Below, one piece after another: positions 1 through 9,173 of a stretch of 64,000 nt of DNA. How positions within the stretch are numbered: position 1 is the first letter of the stretch; every line of letters starts with the position of its first letter. Source of the stretch: Loigolactobacillus coryniformis subsp. coryniformis KCTC 3167 = DSM 20001 (GTDB lineage: Bacteria > Bacillota > Bacilli > Lactobacillales > Lactobacillaceae); assembly GCF_002706425.1 (NCBI RefSeq), contig NZ_CP017713.1, positions 2,542,001 to 2,606,000 on the forward strand, in the 5' to 3' direction. A model generated the notes under the pieces. The model searched no databases and was not told where the DNA came from. It saw only the letters and a program-made list of their open reading frames with translations. The translations under genes were made by a program, and so were the position numbers.

Positions 1-173
1 TCAATGTTAAGGCTGTTACCCTGCATATTAAGCATCGTTTTAATCATCGTACCAGCAGTTAATTTCCGTTTACGCGTAAAATCCTGTGGTGAATGAGTGT
101 AATCATGAATATGGCTAACTGTTTCATTGATAATTTGGTCCAGAACGCTTAAACTATTAGTTGGGTTTAACAT
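1..173 (-). CDS. IS4-like transposase, N-terminal part only (runs off left edge)
   Basis: Read on the minus strand, an ATG at 171-173 opens a frame that stays open to the window edge (57 codons), starting MLNPTNSLSVLDQ and continuing with a basic stretch (QDFTRKRKL). An AAGGAG ribosome binding site lies 8-12 bases upstream (about 184-191). The N-terminus resembles IS4-family transposases of lactobacilli; the catalytic DDE region would lie outside the window, so intactness cannot be judged. It differs in sequence from the two complete IS4-type transposases further right. Confidence 0.6.
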   Translation of the reverse strand, partial: MLNPTNSLSVLDQIINETVSHIHDYTHSPQDFTRKRKLTAGTMIKTMLNMQGNSLNI

Positions 174-278
174 TAGTGACACACTCCTTATCGGTATTGG
201 ATTGTTACAATTAGACCTGTGGAGGAGAAGGTTTAGTGCCTTCCCCTTTTAGTTTACCAAGTTTAAAGTAAAAAATAA

Positions 279-323
279 GGCTTCAGCTACATAAATGATG
301 TAGCTGAAGCCCTATTCTTTTTT
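279..323. terminator. bidirectional terminator hairpin
   Basis: A 14-bp perfect stem (GGCTTCAGCTACAT with ATGTAGCTGAAGCC) around a 5-base loop has a T-rich tail on the plus strand and an A-rich flank on the other side, so it could stop transcription both ways. A weaker hairpin with four Ts lies just left, at 224-250. Both sit between the partial IS4-like gene and the IS30 element and may shield the IS30 transposase from outside transcription. Confidence 0.6.
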
Positions 324-360
324 GTCAATAGCTTAACTTAATGACATTGGACAAATCTCT

Positions 361-1472
361 GTTATCATTGATGTTCCAACACAAAAATGAAAGAGGTTAT
401 TGTCTTGATGCAAGAACAGAATACCACAGTCCGAGAAAAAGGTCACCACCTAACTTCATTTGAGCGCGGCAGAATCGCCACGCTACACAGCCAAGGATAC
501 TCTAACCGCGCAATTGCTAGAGTTATCGGCGTTTGTCATCAAACAATCAGTAATGAACTACGCCGTGGTGAGATCGACCAAGTTAAAAAAGTGAACGGTC
601 AACGGCAATATCACCGCGAGTACTCGCCAGAAGCGGCACAGGCCAAATACGAAGCTAACCGAATGTCCTGTCATCGACCTTTGAAACTCGCTGGTGTCGC
701 TGACTTTATCCACTACTTTACGGCCCATTTGCACCAAGACGGTTGGTCGCCTGATGCCGCGGTGGGCCGTGCTAAACTTGAAGGCTTATATCAACCTGAG
801 GAGATGGTTTCGACCAAGACGTTATACCACTATATCGATGCGCAACTACTTGAAGTCCGTAATCTTGATCTGCTCGAAAAAAACCGGCGCCGCACCAAAC
901 ACCACCATTCACCCAAGCATAAGCGTCTGGCCGGACGAAGTATCGAAGAGCGACCTAAAAGTATTGATCAGCGCCAAGAGTTCGGTCACTTTGAGTTGGA
1001 TACCGTAGTCGGTAAACGTAACGGCCAAGAAAGTGTCATTCTAACGCTGATCGAGCGCCAATCTCGCTGTCAGATCCTGCGTTTGATTGATGGCCGTGAC
1101 GCCGATTCAGTCAACTACGAACTGGCTAAGATCTGCCAAGAATATGGACACATCATGAAGTCCGTTACCGCTGACAACGGGGCAGAATTCGCAGCGGCGG
1201 GGACGGTGCTTGACGGGGTTGCCGACCTTTATTATGCCCACCCTTACCGCTCTTCAGAACGAGGCACAAATGAGGCGCATAATCGAATGATCCGTCGTGA
1301 TGTGCCTAAGGGCCTGTCCATGGATACTTTAGGCCCTAGTGATATCCAAGCAGTGGAAGCCAAGCTAAACAACTTACCACGCCGGCAGTCAGGTTACCAA
1401 ACCCCAAAAGAGCTTTTCTCCGCTGCCGCTGGCTAAAGATTGAATCTTTAAAATATGAATATCAATGAAAAT
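361..1472 (+). mobile_element. IS30-family insertion sequence (ends approximate)
   Basis: The transposase gene at 408-1436 is flanked by imperfect inverted repeats: GTTATCATTGATGTTC at 361-376 and GAATATCAATGAAAAT at 1457-1472 (about 13 of 16 bases complementary). IS30 elements carry terminal repeats of about 20-30 bp, so the true ends may lie a few bases further out. I could not find a convincing target duplication. Confidence 0.6.
408..1436 (+). CDS. IS30 family transposase
   Basis: 342 aa from the ATG at 408, which has an AGAGG about 11 bases upstream; an in-frame ATG at 387 lacks a ribosome binding site. The N-terminal helix-turn-helix (LTSFERGRIATLHSQGYSNR, then IARVIGVCHQTISNELRRG) is the standard IS30 DNA-binding domain. 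The C-terminal integrase core shows the DDE residues: first Asp in FELDTVVG, second in TADNGAEFA, and Glu in SSERGTNEAHNRMIRRD. The length is full for the family and no frameshift is visible, so the protein is probably active. It should cut and join the element's inverted repeats. Confidence 0.95.
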   Translation: MQEQNTTVREKGHHLTSFERGRIATLHSQGYSNRAIARVIGVCHQTISNELRRGEIDQVKKVNGQRQYHREYSPEAAQAKYEANRMSCHRPLKLAGVADFIHYFTAHLHQDGWSPDAAVGRAKLEGLYQPEEMVSTKTLYHYIDAQLLEVRNLDLLEKNRRRTKHHHSPKHKRLAGRSIEERPKSIDQRQEFGHFELDTVVGKRNGQESVILTLIERQSRCQILRLIDGRDADSVNYELAKICQEYGHIMKSVTADNGAEFAAAGTVLDGVADLYYAHPYRSSERGTNEAHNRMIRRDVPKGLSMDTLGPSDIQAVEAKLNNLPRRQSGYQTPKELFSAAAG

Positions 1473-1807
1473 ACTGTCTTACCGGGATTTATTGCGTGGC
1501 TAATTTGTTCTTGCAATTTGGGGAAATTTAGTTACATGCTTTACAATTCAACTTTATGATTGCCAAAACAAATAGCACCAGTAAAATTAGCTTTCGCTAT
1601 TTTACTGGTGCTATATTAATGAAATAGAATTAACTTGTTGCCACTTGTTTTTAAAAAACTTTTTATTACGAACCATACTTATCAATTGGAGTAAATAAAC
1701 GCACAGCAAAGCTAAGTCAGGTGCTTTGTGACACTGATTTAGCCATAATCTTTACTTTTACCAAGCTATTTAAATCGCAACAAAGTTAGATATTTTATCT
1801 ACCTAAA
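1473..1807. other. intergenic stretch right of the IS30 element
   Basis: This stretch has no supportable gene. It holds the strong hairpin listed at 1571-1615 and otherwise AT-rich sequence with runs of T and A (about 1650-1670). No promoter for a rightward gene is evident, and the next gene, rlmD, converges on this region. Confidence 0.6.
1571..1615 (-). terminator. hairpin terminator, probably of rlmD
   Basis: A 16-bp near-perfect stem (ATAGCACCAGTAAAAT with ATTTTACTGGTGCTAT) closes a 10-12 base loop. On the minus strand it is followed by a T-rich stretch (TTTGTTTT), suiting the leftward genes, although it lies about 190 bases past the rlmD stop. Confidence 0.5.
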
Positions 1808-3172
1808 TTAGTCCAATGTTAATACCGTCACTGATTCAATGTGCTGCGTTAATGGGAACATATCAACTGGCTGCGTTTTTTCAGCATGATAACCAAATTC
1901 TTGCAATAAGGCGATATCGCGGCCAAGCGTTGCTGGATTGCAGCTAACGTAGACGATCCGCTTGGGTTTCATCACGCCAACGGCTTCAACAAAGGTACTA
2001 GCTAAGCCTTTGCGTGGTGGATCAACCACCAATACATCGGCTTCGAGACCTTCTTCACGCCATTCTTGCATCACTTTTTCGGCTAGGCCTAATTGGAATT
2101 TCACATTGTGAATGCCATTGTGCTTAGCATTACGCTTAGCATCAGCGACGGCAGCTTCGGTAACTTCAACGCCATAGACGTACTTGGCATGTTTAGCTAA
2201 CGACAACGAAATCGTACCAATACCAGAATAAGCATCGATCACGGTTTCTTTACCGGTTAAATGAGCAGCATCAATGGCAGTTTGATAAAGTCTTTCCGTC
2301 TGCAAAGGGTTCACTTGATAAAAAGATAACGCCGAAACATCAAACGTGTGACCTAAAATTTGGTCGTGAATATATGTTTTACCGTATAACTTTTTAACGG
2401 TGCGGCCCAGCACGACGTTAGTTGGCTTAGGCACCACACTTTGCATGATACTGACAACTTTAGGTAATTTAGTAACGATGCCGCTAATAATGTTCTGTAA
2501 TTGGGGAATATCTTTGGTCCGCGTGATCAAGACGATCATCATTTCGTGAGTAAAATGACCACGGCGCACCATGATATTCCGCATGATACCGCGATTGCGC
2601 GCTTCATCGTAAGCGGGCACGTGATATTGCCGCAAAAGATCACGAACGACCACGATGGCACGATCGATTTCAGGATCTTGGATATAGAAATCTTCCAGCG
2701 GAATCAATTGGTGGCTACGTTTACGGTAAAATCCAGTTTCTAGTTGACCGTTGACTTGGCGCACTGGGATCTGCGCCTTATTACGGTAACCTTTTGGATC
2801 AGCCATACCAATGGTTGGTAAAACTTCGATATCGAGATGATTTTTTTGATAGACGTTGCGTAATTGTTGTTGTTTAAACTTCAATTGTGCAGCATAACTT
2901 AAATGACCCAACGGTGCGATACCGGACTGCATATAAGTCTTGTTAGGTAATTCCACACGGTCAGGACTGTCATTATGCCGTTTCAATACGCGCGCGTAGC
3001 CATAATTTTTGCCAACCTTAGTGACAACCAATTCTACTTCTTCACCAGGTAAGGCATCTTCGATAAACAATGGATAGTCGGATACTTTAGCAACACCCAT
3101 GCCCTCATAAGTCAGGTCAATAATTGTTGCAGTGATCTCTTCATTTTTTGTTACTGGTGCGATAAATTTCAT
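1808..3172 (-). CDS. rlmD: 23S rRNA (uracil-5-)-methyltransferase RlmD/RlmCD (RumA family)
   Basis: 454 aa. Transfers a methyl group from S-adenosylmethionine to C5 of uracils in 23S rRNA. An N-terminal TRAM RNA-binding domain (about residues 5-65) precedes the Rossmann methyltransferase domain with the SAM loop DAYSGIGTISLSLAKHA and the catalytic cysteine in VSCNPATLGRD. The four Fe-S cysteines of the E. coli enzyme are absent (the region reads KTYMQSGIAPLGHL), and the catalytic cysteine is the only one in the protein; Gram-positive RlmCD enzymes also lack the cluster. The start has GAGGAG 7 bases upstream. It follows dgkB but is separated from it by a terminator, so it may be expressed separately. 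Confidence 0.92.
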   Translation of the reverse strand: MKFIAPVTKNEEITATIIDLTYEGMGVAKVSDYPLFIEDALPGEEVELVVTKVGKNYGYARVLKRHNDSPDRVELPNKTYMQSGIAPLGHLSYAAQLKFKQQQLRNVYQKNHLDIEVLPTIGMADPKGYRNKAQIPVRQVNGQLETGFYRKRSHQLIPLEDFYIQDPEIDRAIVVVRDLLRQYHVPAYDEARNRGIMRNIMVRRGHFTHEMMIVLITRTKDIPQLQNIISGIVTKLPKVVSIMQSVVPKPTNVVLGRTVKKLYGKTYIHDQILGHTFDVSALSFYQVNPLQTERLYQTAIDAAHLTGKETVIDAYSGIGTISLSLAKHAKYVYGVEVTEAAVADAKRNAKHNGIHNVKFQLGLAEKVMQEWREEGLEADVLVVDPPRKGLASTFVEAVGVMKPKRIVYVSCNPATLGRDIALLQEFGYHAEKTQPVDMFPLTQHIESVTVLTLD

Positions 3173-3236
3173 TTTGGTCTCCTCAATTAGGTGCTTTAGT
3201 GTTCCAACTGTATCTTGGGAACACAGTTACCGAACA

Positions 3237-3280
3237 TAAAAAAATACTGCTCTCTATTCTAACGGAGAACAGTATTTTTA
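3237..3280 (-). terminator. terminator after dgkB
   Basis: Between dgkB and rlmD a stem of AAATACTGYTCTC type closes a short loop and is followed on the minus strand by a run of seven Ts (complement of 3237-3244). It should end the gatCAB-dgkB transcript. Confidence 0.7.
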
Positions 3281-3294
3281 GCAAGTCTACACAT

Positions 3295-4281
3295 TTAATG
3301 CTCCGCCTCAGTTTTTGGCTTTACCGGTGTTTCCGGCAAGCCAGCAGCATCTTCTGCCGCCAATGCCGTTTGCGGCATCGCATCAACATCAGCAAAAATT
3401 TCTAAATGTTGCTTGAGATTGGTGAACGTCATTGGCGCCGTACCACCAAACTCGCCATCTAAATTAATTTTCATTTCTGTGCCGTTAGTGGTTTTAGCCA
3501 CTAGCTTGTGTGTTTTAACATAAATAACTCGTGGATCATTTAAATGTTTGCCATTGATAGCCAATGCGATCAAGCGTACCAACTCAGCCAAATTAGCCGT
3601 TTTGACAATGATCAATGAGAAACGACCATCGCCGAGGGTAATGTCTGGGGCTACTTTTTCAAAGCCACCGATCGAGTTAGTCAAACCGAGTAAGAACATG
3701 GAGGCATCGCCGCGGAATTCACCGTCATCATAAACCAGGTGCATTGGCACCGGCTTGATTTGCGGTAACATTTTGGCGCCTTCAAGTAAATATGCAAGGT
3801 AGCCAAAAATTGACTTCGTTTCCGACGGTACTCCGTAAGTGAGTTCAGTCAAAAAACCACCGCCGGCGATATTCATGAAGTATTCCTTATCGGCACGGCC
3901 AATATCCATCTTGATCGTTTTCCGTTTCAAAACAATTTTAGCTGCTTCAACTGGATCTTCACGAGGAATTTTTAGTGCGCGTGCATAGTCGTTAGTGGTA
4001 CCAGCAGGAATGATCGCCATTTTCGGCCGATGCTTTAAACCAGCCAAACCGTTGACGACCTGGTTGATCGTGCCATCACCACCGGCGGCAACGACTAAAT
4101 TAAAGCCAGCCTGTGCTGCCCGCGTAGCCTCATTCTGTGCTGAAAGTGGTTCTGGCGTGGTGGCATAGGCGCTAGTCTCATAACCAGCCTGTTCAAAAAT
4201 TGCTAAAATATCGACGAGGCTTTGTTTCAGGCCCTCATGACCAGCCTTAGGATTATAAATAATACGTGCCCGCTGCTGCAT
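3295..4281 (-). CDS. dgkB: diacylglycerol kinase, lipid kinase family
   Basis: 328 aa soluble lipid kinase that phosphorylates diacylglycerol to phosphatidic acid, recycling the diacylglycerol released during lipoteichoic acid synthesis. The DAGK catalytic domain is shown by the nucleotide loop AAGGDGTINQVVNGL near residue 65 and by IIPAGTTNDYARAL further on. AAGGAGGG lies 5 bases before the ATG. It begins 12 bases after the gatB stop and is presumably cotranscribed with gatCAB, an arrangement common in lactobacilli. The C-terminal tail is Pro/Glu-rich and probably disordered. Confidence 0.92.
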   Translation of the reverse strand: MQQRARIIYNPKAGHEGLKQSLVDILAIFEQAGYETSAYATTPEPLSAQNEATRAAQAGFNLVVAAGGDGTINQVVNGLAGLKHRPKMAIIPAGTTNDYARALKIPREDPVEAAKIVLKRKTIKMDIGRADKEYFMNIAGGGFLTELTYGVPSETKSIFGYLAYLLEGAKMLPQIKPVPMHLVYDDGEFRGDASMFLLGLTNSIGGFEKVAPDITLGDGRFSLIIVKTANLAELVRLIALAINGKHLNDPRVIYVKTHKLVAKTTNGTEMKINLDGEFGGTAPMTFTNLKQHLEIFADVDAMPQTALAAEDAAGLPETPVKPKTEAEH

Positions 4282-4293
4282 GGGAACCCTCCT

Positions 4294-5724
4294 TTACCGT
4301 TGCTTTAATTCCTGGATCAATAATTGGTTAACGACTTTTGGATTAGCCTGGCCGCGGGTTTGCTTCATGATCTGCCCAACTAAGAAACCAATCGCACGGT
4401 CCTTACCATTTTTGAAGTCATCGATCGATTGTTGATTATTGTCCAAAATCTCAGTGATGATCGGCAATAATTTAGCTGGATCAGATAATTGAACTAATCC
4501 TTTCGCTTCGACCCATTGTTTAGGTTCAGTGCCATTAGTGATAATTTCTTTGAAGACTTTCTTGGCGATCTTCGAGGAGATCGTGCCATCAGTGATCAAG
4601 TTGATCATCGTCGCTAAATTGACGGCAGTTAATTTAGTCGCCGTTAATTCAAGCTTTTCAGCATTCAAATAAGCACTAACTTCACCTTGTAACCAGTTAG
4701 CGGCTAATTTAGCGTCAGCGCCGGCCGCAACCGTTGCTTCAAAGAAATCAGCCATTTCCAAGCTCTGCGTCAAAACAGTAGCATCAGCTGCACTCAAACC
4801 TAAGTCATTGATATAACGTTGGCGCCGTGCTGCTGGCATTTCTGGAATTGAACGCCGTACTTCTGCGATCCACTCATCGCTGATATGGATCGGTGGAATA
4901 TCTGGTTCTGGGAAGTAACGATAATCATCGGAGCCTTCCTTGACCCGTTGCAAAACAGTTTCGCCTGTATTTTCATTGTAACCACGTGTTTCCTGACGAA
5001 TCGTGCCACCAGATAATAGAATCTGTGCTTGGCGTTTTTCTTCGTATTCAAGACCTTTACGTAAGTAGTTAAATGAGTTGATGTTCTTCAATTCGGTTTT
5101 AACGCCGTATTCCTTTTGCCCAACTGGCCGAATTGAAATATTGGCGTCAACCCGCAAAGAACCTTCTTCCATTTTAACGTCAGATACACCGCTAAACTGG
5201 ATCACTTGGCGCAAAGTTTCCAAATACTTGTAAGCTTCTTCAGGTGAAGCCATATCTGGCTTTGAGACAATTTCAATCAATGGCGTCCCTTGCCGGTTTA
5301 GATCGACGTAAGAATTTTGGCCACGGTGGGTATTTTTACCAGCATCTTCTTCCAAATGTAATTCTTCGATCCCAATTTTCTTGGTATCGCCATTGTTTAA
5401 TTCAACTTCAACCCAGCCATCATGGCCGATTGGTTGTTCAAACTGTGTGATCTGATAAGCTTTTGGATTATCAGGATAGAAATAGTTTTTCCGATCAAAG
5501 TGATTTTCTGTAGCAATCGTCGCATTTAATGCCAAAGCCGCACGCATACCATACTCCAAAGCACCTTTATTAACGCTTGGCAATACACCTGGATAACCCC
5601 AGTCGATCACATTAGTGTTCATGTTAGGGGTATCACCAAATTCGTTAGCCGATGGACTAAACATTTTTGATTTTGTTTTTAATTCAACATGGACTTCAAG
5701 CCCGATAGTCGTTTCAAAGTTCAC
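4294..5724 (-). CDS. gatB: aspartyl/glutamyl-tRNA amidotransferase subunit B
   Basis: 476 aa, the usual length. GatB holds the kinase-like site that activates Glu-tRNA(Gln) or Asp-tRNA(Asn) before transamidation. The N-terminal signature [15 protein letters not shown] and the segment [13 protein letters not shown] are family hallmarks; the C-terminal YqeY-like helical domain (from about residue 330) binds tRNA. The start codon is GTG (complement of CAC at 5722-5724), sharing one base with the gatA stop TAG and preceded by AGGGGG, so translation is probably coupled. Confidence 0.96.
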   Translation of the reverse strand: MNFETTIGLEVHVELKTKSKMFSPSANEFGDTPNMNTNVIDWGYPGVLPSVNKGALEYGMRAALALNATIATENHFDRKNYFYPDNPKAYQITQFEQPIGHDGWVEVELNNGDTKKIGIEELHLEEDAGKNTHRGQNSYVDLNRQGTPLIEIVSKPDMASPEEAYKYLETLRQVIQFSGVSDVKMEEGSLRVDANISIRPVGQKEYGVKTELKNINSFNYLRKGLEYEEKRQAQILLSGGTIRQETRGYNENTGETVLQRVKEGSDDYRYFPEPDIPPIHISDEWIAEVRRSIPEMPAARRQRYINDLGLSAADATVLTQSLEMADFFEATVAAGADAKLAANWLQGEVSAYLNAEKLELTATKLTAVNLATMINLITDGTISSKIAKKVFKEIITNGTEPKQWVEAKGLVQLSDPAKLLPIITEILDNNQQSIDDFKNGKDRAIGFLVGQIMKQTRGQANPKVVNQLLIQELKQR

Positions 5725-7187
5725 TAGTCGTTACCCCCTAACGTTGGAACTTGTTTGTGGAAATCAGTTGCCTGTTCAAATGCATATCCAGCTTGATACA
5801 AGGTAGCTTCAGCAAATGATGGGCCGATCAACTGCATGCCAATCGGTAAACCGTTAGCAAAACCAGCAGGCAGTGATAAGCCTGGAAGACCAGCAAGGTT
5901 CACTGGCACACTCAAAACGTCGCCAGCATACATGGTCAATGGATCAGTGACATCTTCGCCGATACCATAAGCAGTCGTTGGTGCAACTGGCCCTAAGATC
6001 AAATCATGATCCTTGAAAATATCAGCGAAATCTTGCCGCATCAATGTCCGTACTTGGGCAGCTTTTTTGAAGTAAGCATCGTAATAACCAGCAGATAGTG
6101 AGTACATGCCTAACATGATCCGCCGCTTAACTTCAGGACCGAAGCCTTGCGTCCGTGAGTTCACGTAAACCTCATTCAAATCCTTAGCGTCTTGCGCACG
6201 GACACCATAGCGGATACCGTCAAAACGTTGTAAATTAGATGAAGCTTCAGAACTAGAAATAATGTAGTAAGCAGCTACGCCATATTTAGAATGTGGCAAA
6301 GAAACTTCGTCCACCGTAGCACCCAATTCACGGTACTTATCAGCTGCAGCCAAAATTGCTTCCTTAACTTCCGCCTGAACGCCTTCACCTAAATATTCCT
6401 TTGGTAAGCCAATACGCAAGCCTTTGACGCCAGCATCGATTTTAGCCGTGAAATCAGCTTCGTGGCCGCTAACGGAAGTGGCATCCCGTTTGTCTTCACC
6501 AACTAAAATATTCAGCAAGGCAGCATTATCTTTAACGCCACGAGAGAATGGGCCAATTTGATCCAAACTAGAACCAAAAGCAATCAAGCCCCAGCGGGAA
6601 ATACGACCGTAAGTTGGTTTCATCCCCACGACCCCAGTAAATGAAGCTGGTTGGCGAATTGAGCCACCCGTATCAGAACCTAAGGCAAAGGGTACCATAC
6701 CAGCGGAAACAGCAGCTGCAGAGCCACCAGATGAGCCACCAGGAACTTTAGTTGTGTCCCATGGGTTTTTAGTGATCTTAAAGGCAGAATTTTCAGTTGA
6801 GCCACCCATGGCGAATTCGTCAAGGTTAGTTTTCCCGATCACGACCATGTCATTAGCGTGGATTTTTTCCATGACTGTTGCGTCATAAATCGGCGTAAAG
6901 TTTTCAAGAATCTTGCTGGCAGCAGTTGTCCGCAAGCCTTTCGTCATGATGTTATCCTTGATAGCGATTGGAATACCGGCTAACAGGTTAGCGGCATCAA
7001 TGCCTTTTTCATCGATTGCTTTAGCTGTTGCTAAGGCATTTTCTTCATCTAACGCCAAAAAAGCATCGATTTTTTGATCGGTTGCTTTTAAAGCATCAAT
7101 TGTTTGTTTAGTTAATTCATAACTGGTTAATTCTTTGTTCACTAACTGGTTATGGATCGTGGTCAAATCATTGTCAAAGAAGTTCAT
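5724..7187 (-). CDS. gatA: aspartyl/glutamyl-tRNA amidotransferase subunit A
   Basis: 487 aa. The glutaminase subunit, which frees ammonia from glutamine for the GatB site. The amidase-signature Ser-cisSer-Lys triad is visible: Lys in IAIKDNIMT (near residue 78), and the serines in [14 protein letters not shown] and [14 protein letters not shown]. Its ATG overlaps the gatC stop by four bases (ATGA), typical of tightly coupled gatCA. Provides Gln-tRNA(Gln), and possibly Asn-tRNA(Asn), where the direct synthetase is missing. Confidence 0.97.
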   Translation of the reverse strand: MNFFDNDLTTIHNQLVNKELTSYELTKQTIDALKATDQKIDAFLALDEENALATAKAIDEKGIDAANLLAGIPIAIKDNIMTKGLRTTAASKILENFTPIYDATVMEKIHANDMVVIGKTNLDEFAMGGSTENSAFKITKNPWDTTKVPGGSSGGSAAAVSAGMVPFALGSDTGGSIRQPASFTGVVGMKPTYGRISRWGLIAFGSSLDQIGPFSRGVKDNAALLNILVGEDKRDATSVSGHEADFTAKIDAGVKGLRIGLPKEYLGEGVQAEVKEAILAAADKYRELGATVDEVSLPHSKYGVAAYYIISSSEASSNLQRFDGIRYGVRAQDAKDLNEVYVNSRTQGFGPEVKRRIMLGMYSLSAGYYDAYFKKAAQVRTLMRQDFADIFKDHDLILGPVAPTTAYGIGEDVTDPLTMYAGDVLSVPVNLAGLPGLSLPAGFANGLPIGMQLIGPSFAEATLYQAGYAFEQATDFHKQVPTLGGND

Positions 7188-7498
7188 TCAGCCGAATCCT
7201 CCCCACGGTTAAAAATTGCTGGAACTTTGATATAGCCGTCCTCAGTATCAGGTGCGTTATTTAATAACGCCGTCCGTTCTCCTGGATCAGCGGCTGCTGG
7301 CACATCATCGCGCACAACGTTAACCAGATCAACCACGTGTGTCATTGGTTCAACACCAGTGGTATCAACTTCCTGTAACTGGTTAAACATGTCGGTGATT
7401 TTGCTCATTTGATCAGTAAATTGGCTTAATTCTTCATCATTAAAAGATAACCGGGCGAGGTTTGCAACATGGTTGACTTGCTCTTTACTAATTGCCAA
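7184..7498 (-). CDS. gatC: aspartyl/glutamyl-tRNA amidotransferase subunit C
   Basis: 104 aa, the small scaffold subunit that wraps GatA and GatB. Family features are the start [18 protein letters not shown] and the mid-segment [11 protein letters not shown]. The start appears to be TTG (complement of CAA at 7496-7498), with GAGAGG 9 bases upstream; the ATG slightly further upstream is in another frame. First gene of gatCAB-dgkB. Confidence 0.94.
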   Translation of the reverse strand: MAISKEQVNHVANLARLSFNDEELSQFTDQMSKITDMFNQLQEVDTTGVEPMTHVVDLVNVVRDDVPAAADPGERTALLNNAPDTEDGYIKVPAIFNRGEDSAE

Positions 7499-7600
7499 TT
7501 CTCTGGCCTCTCTTTCATTTTTTATTACATTATTATTTTAACGTTAACGACTTAGTGTGAAAAGTCTAAGTTTGACCGCGCACGCGGCCACAATGACATT

Positions 7601-7609
7601 ATTATAGCA
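7601..7609 (-). promoter_or_regulatory. extended -10 promoter for gatCAB-dgkB
   Basis: On the minus strand the sequence TGCTATAAT (a consensus extended -10) lies about 100 bases before gatC. No clear -35 hexamer is seen, as is usual for extended -10 promoters. Confidence 0.5.
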
Positions 7610-7640
7610 CGTACCGTGATAGATAGCGATTTGTGATATG

Positions 7641-7664
7641 AAAAAAGCAGCACATAGGCTGCAA
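7641..7664 (-). terminator. terminator after the symporter gene
   Basis: On the minus strand GCAGC and GCTGC pair around a 6-base loop, followed by six Ts, about 15 bases past the stop codon at 7678. Confidence 0.6.
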
Positions 7665-7677
7665 ATTTCTGAAAAAA

Positions 7678-8973
7678 TTAATTAACTTTCTCTGCGGTAA
7701 CTTTTTTAACGTCCGCTAAATAATTTTGCTGCTTCTCTTCATCAAATTCATGCTCGGTTTTGGCAATGATCAAAGCGGCCAACGAATTACCGACCACATT
7801 GACAGCCGTGCGGCCCATATCAACTAAACGATCGATACCGGCAATAAAAGCTAAACCAGATGCCGGCACACCAATCGTGGTGATCGTCGCTAACAACACG
7901 ACGAAGGACGCACCAGGCACACCTGCCATCCCTTTAGACGTGATCATCAACACAACCAATAACGTGATCTGCTGACCTAAGCTTAAATGAATATGGTAAG
8001 CCTGCGCTAAAAATAACGCGGCCAACGACTGATAAATCGCCGAACCATCCAGGTTGAACGTATAGCCAGTAGGAATAACAAAAGAGGCAATTCCCTGACT
8101 AACGCCATAACGCGGCATTTTTTCCATAATTCGTGGCAAGGCTGCTTCGGAACTGGCCGTAGAAAAAGCCAACACAAGCTCATCCTTGATCACCAACAAT
8201 AGATCAAAAATATTCAGGTGGAAGAATCGTGCAACTAAGCCCATCACAACAACCACAAAAATGATCATCGTCATATAGGCGATCAATAGGAACAACGCCA
8301 ACGGTTTCAGCGCACTTAAGCCGAACTGTGCAATAGTCACACCAATCAAAGCAAACACCCCAATTGGCGCTAGCTGCATGATCCAGTTAGTCATTTTGAA
8401 CATCACTTCAGAGGTTGCATCAAAGAAATCAATCAAAACATGACCACGTTTACCAATGGCCGCAATTCCTAGACCAAACATAACGGTAAAGAAAATAACT
8501 GGAATCATATCGCCTTTACCTAACGCTTCAAAAAAGTTAGTCGGTACGATATTCATGATGATATCGCCTAATCCGTTATTGCCGGCAGTTTTAGCGGTTG
8601 CCGTGTATTGACTAATTGAAACTTTGCTCAGCGTTTGAATATTGATCGAATCACCCGGTTTAGTCAGATTCCCGACCAGCAACCCCAACGCAATCGCAAT
8701 CGTTGTCATCAGTTCAAAGTAGATCAACGTTTTGCCACCGACACGCCCTAACTTTTTGATATCGCCCATTTTGGCAATACCAACGACTAGACAGGAAACC
8801 ACGATCGGTAAAACGATCATTTTAATTAAATTAATGAAGATCGTCCCGATTGGATTCAGGATGGCGATCGCCATTTTATTTTGATAAAAAAGCGCACCAA
8901 CAACTAACCCTAAGATCAGGCCAAGCACAATGCGCCAGCCTAAACTCAGGCGTAAAAAGCGTTTCTGTTGCAC
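7678..8973 (-). CDS. dicarboxylate/amino acid:cation symporter (DAACS family)
   Basis: 431 aa polytopic membrane protein that takes up glutamate, aspartate or C4-dicarboxylates with protons or sodium. Landmarks are the serine-rich loop AFSTASSEAALPRIM, the TM7 motif NLDGSAIYQ and the second re-entrant loop ITSKGMAGVPGASF. I start it at GTG 8971-8973, which has GGAGGG 7 bases upstream; a TTG at 8988 would overlap that ribosome binding site. It is a single-gene unit with its own terminator, lying between camS and gatC, which are usually adjacent in lactobacilli. Substrate cannot be fixed from sequence. Confidence 0.92.
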   Translation of the reverse strand: MQQKRFLRLSLGWRIVLGLILGLVVGALFYQNKMAIAILNPIGTIFINLIKMIVLPIVVSCLVVGIAKMGDIKKLGRVGGKTLIYFELMTTIAIALGLLVGNLTKPGDSINIQTLSKVSISQYTATAKTAGNNGLGDIIMNIVPTNFFEALGKGDMIPVIFFTVMFGLGIAAIGKRGHVLIDFFDATSEVMFKMTNWIMQLAPIGVFALIGVTIAQFGLSALKPLALFLLIAYMTMIIFVVVVMGLVARFFHLNIFDLLLVIKDELVLAFSTASSEAALPRIMEKMPRYGVSQGIASFVIPTGYTFNLDGSAIYQSLAALFLAQAYHIHLSLGQQITLLVVLMITSKGMAGVPGASFVVLLATITTIGVPASGLAFIAGIDRLVDMGRTAVNVVGNSLAALIIAKTEHEFDEEKQQNYLADVKKVTAEKVN

Positions 8974-9133
8974 GTTATATCCCTCCAAAATTTTTCTTAA
9001 TTAAATCTCATATTCTCAGGTTGAAAAATCAACCATTTTTCAGTTTAGCACAATTAGCTGTTGATAACGAGTTTTCATTTACTTTTCCATGAGCAAACAA
9101 TGTGAATATTAATAATCTCTCTAATATAATCAT

Positions 9134-9164
9134 AAAAAAACGTCCTCATAATTGAGGACGTTTA
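9134..9164 (-). terminator. terminator after camS
   Basis: ACGTCCTCA and TGAGGACGT pair around a 4-base loop; the minus strand continues into seven Ts. It starts about 10 bases past the camS stop. Confidence 0.85.
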
Positions 9165-9173
9165 ATGCGATTA

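Noticed and set aside
387-407. Upstream ATG for the IS30 transposase
   Set aside because: No ribosome binding site before it, while AGAGG lies correctly spaced before the ATG at 408.
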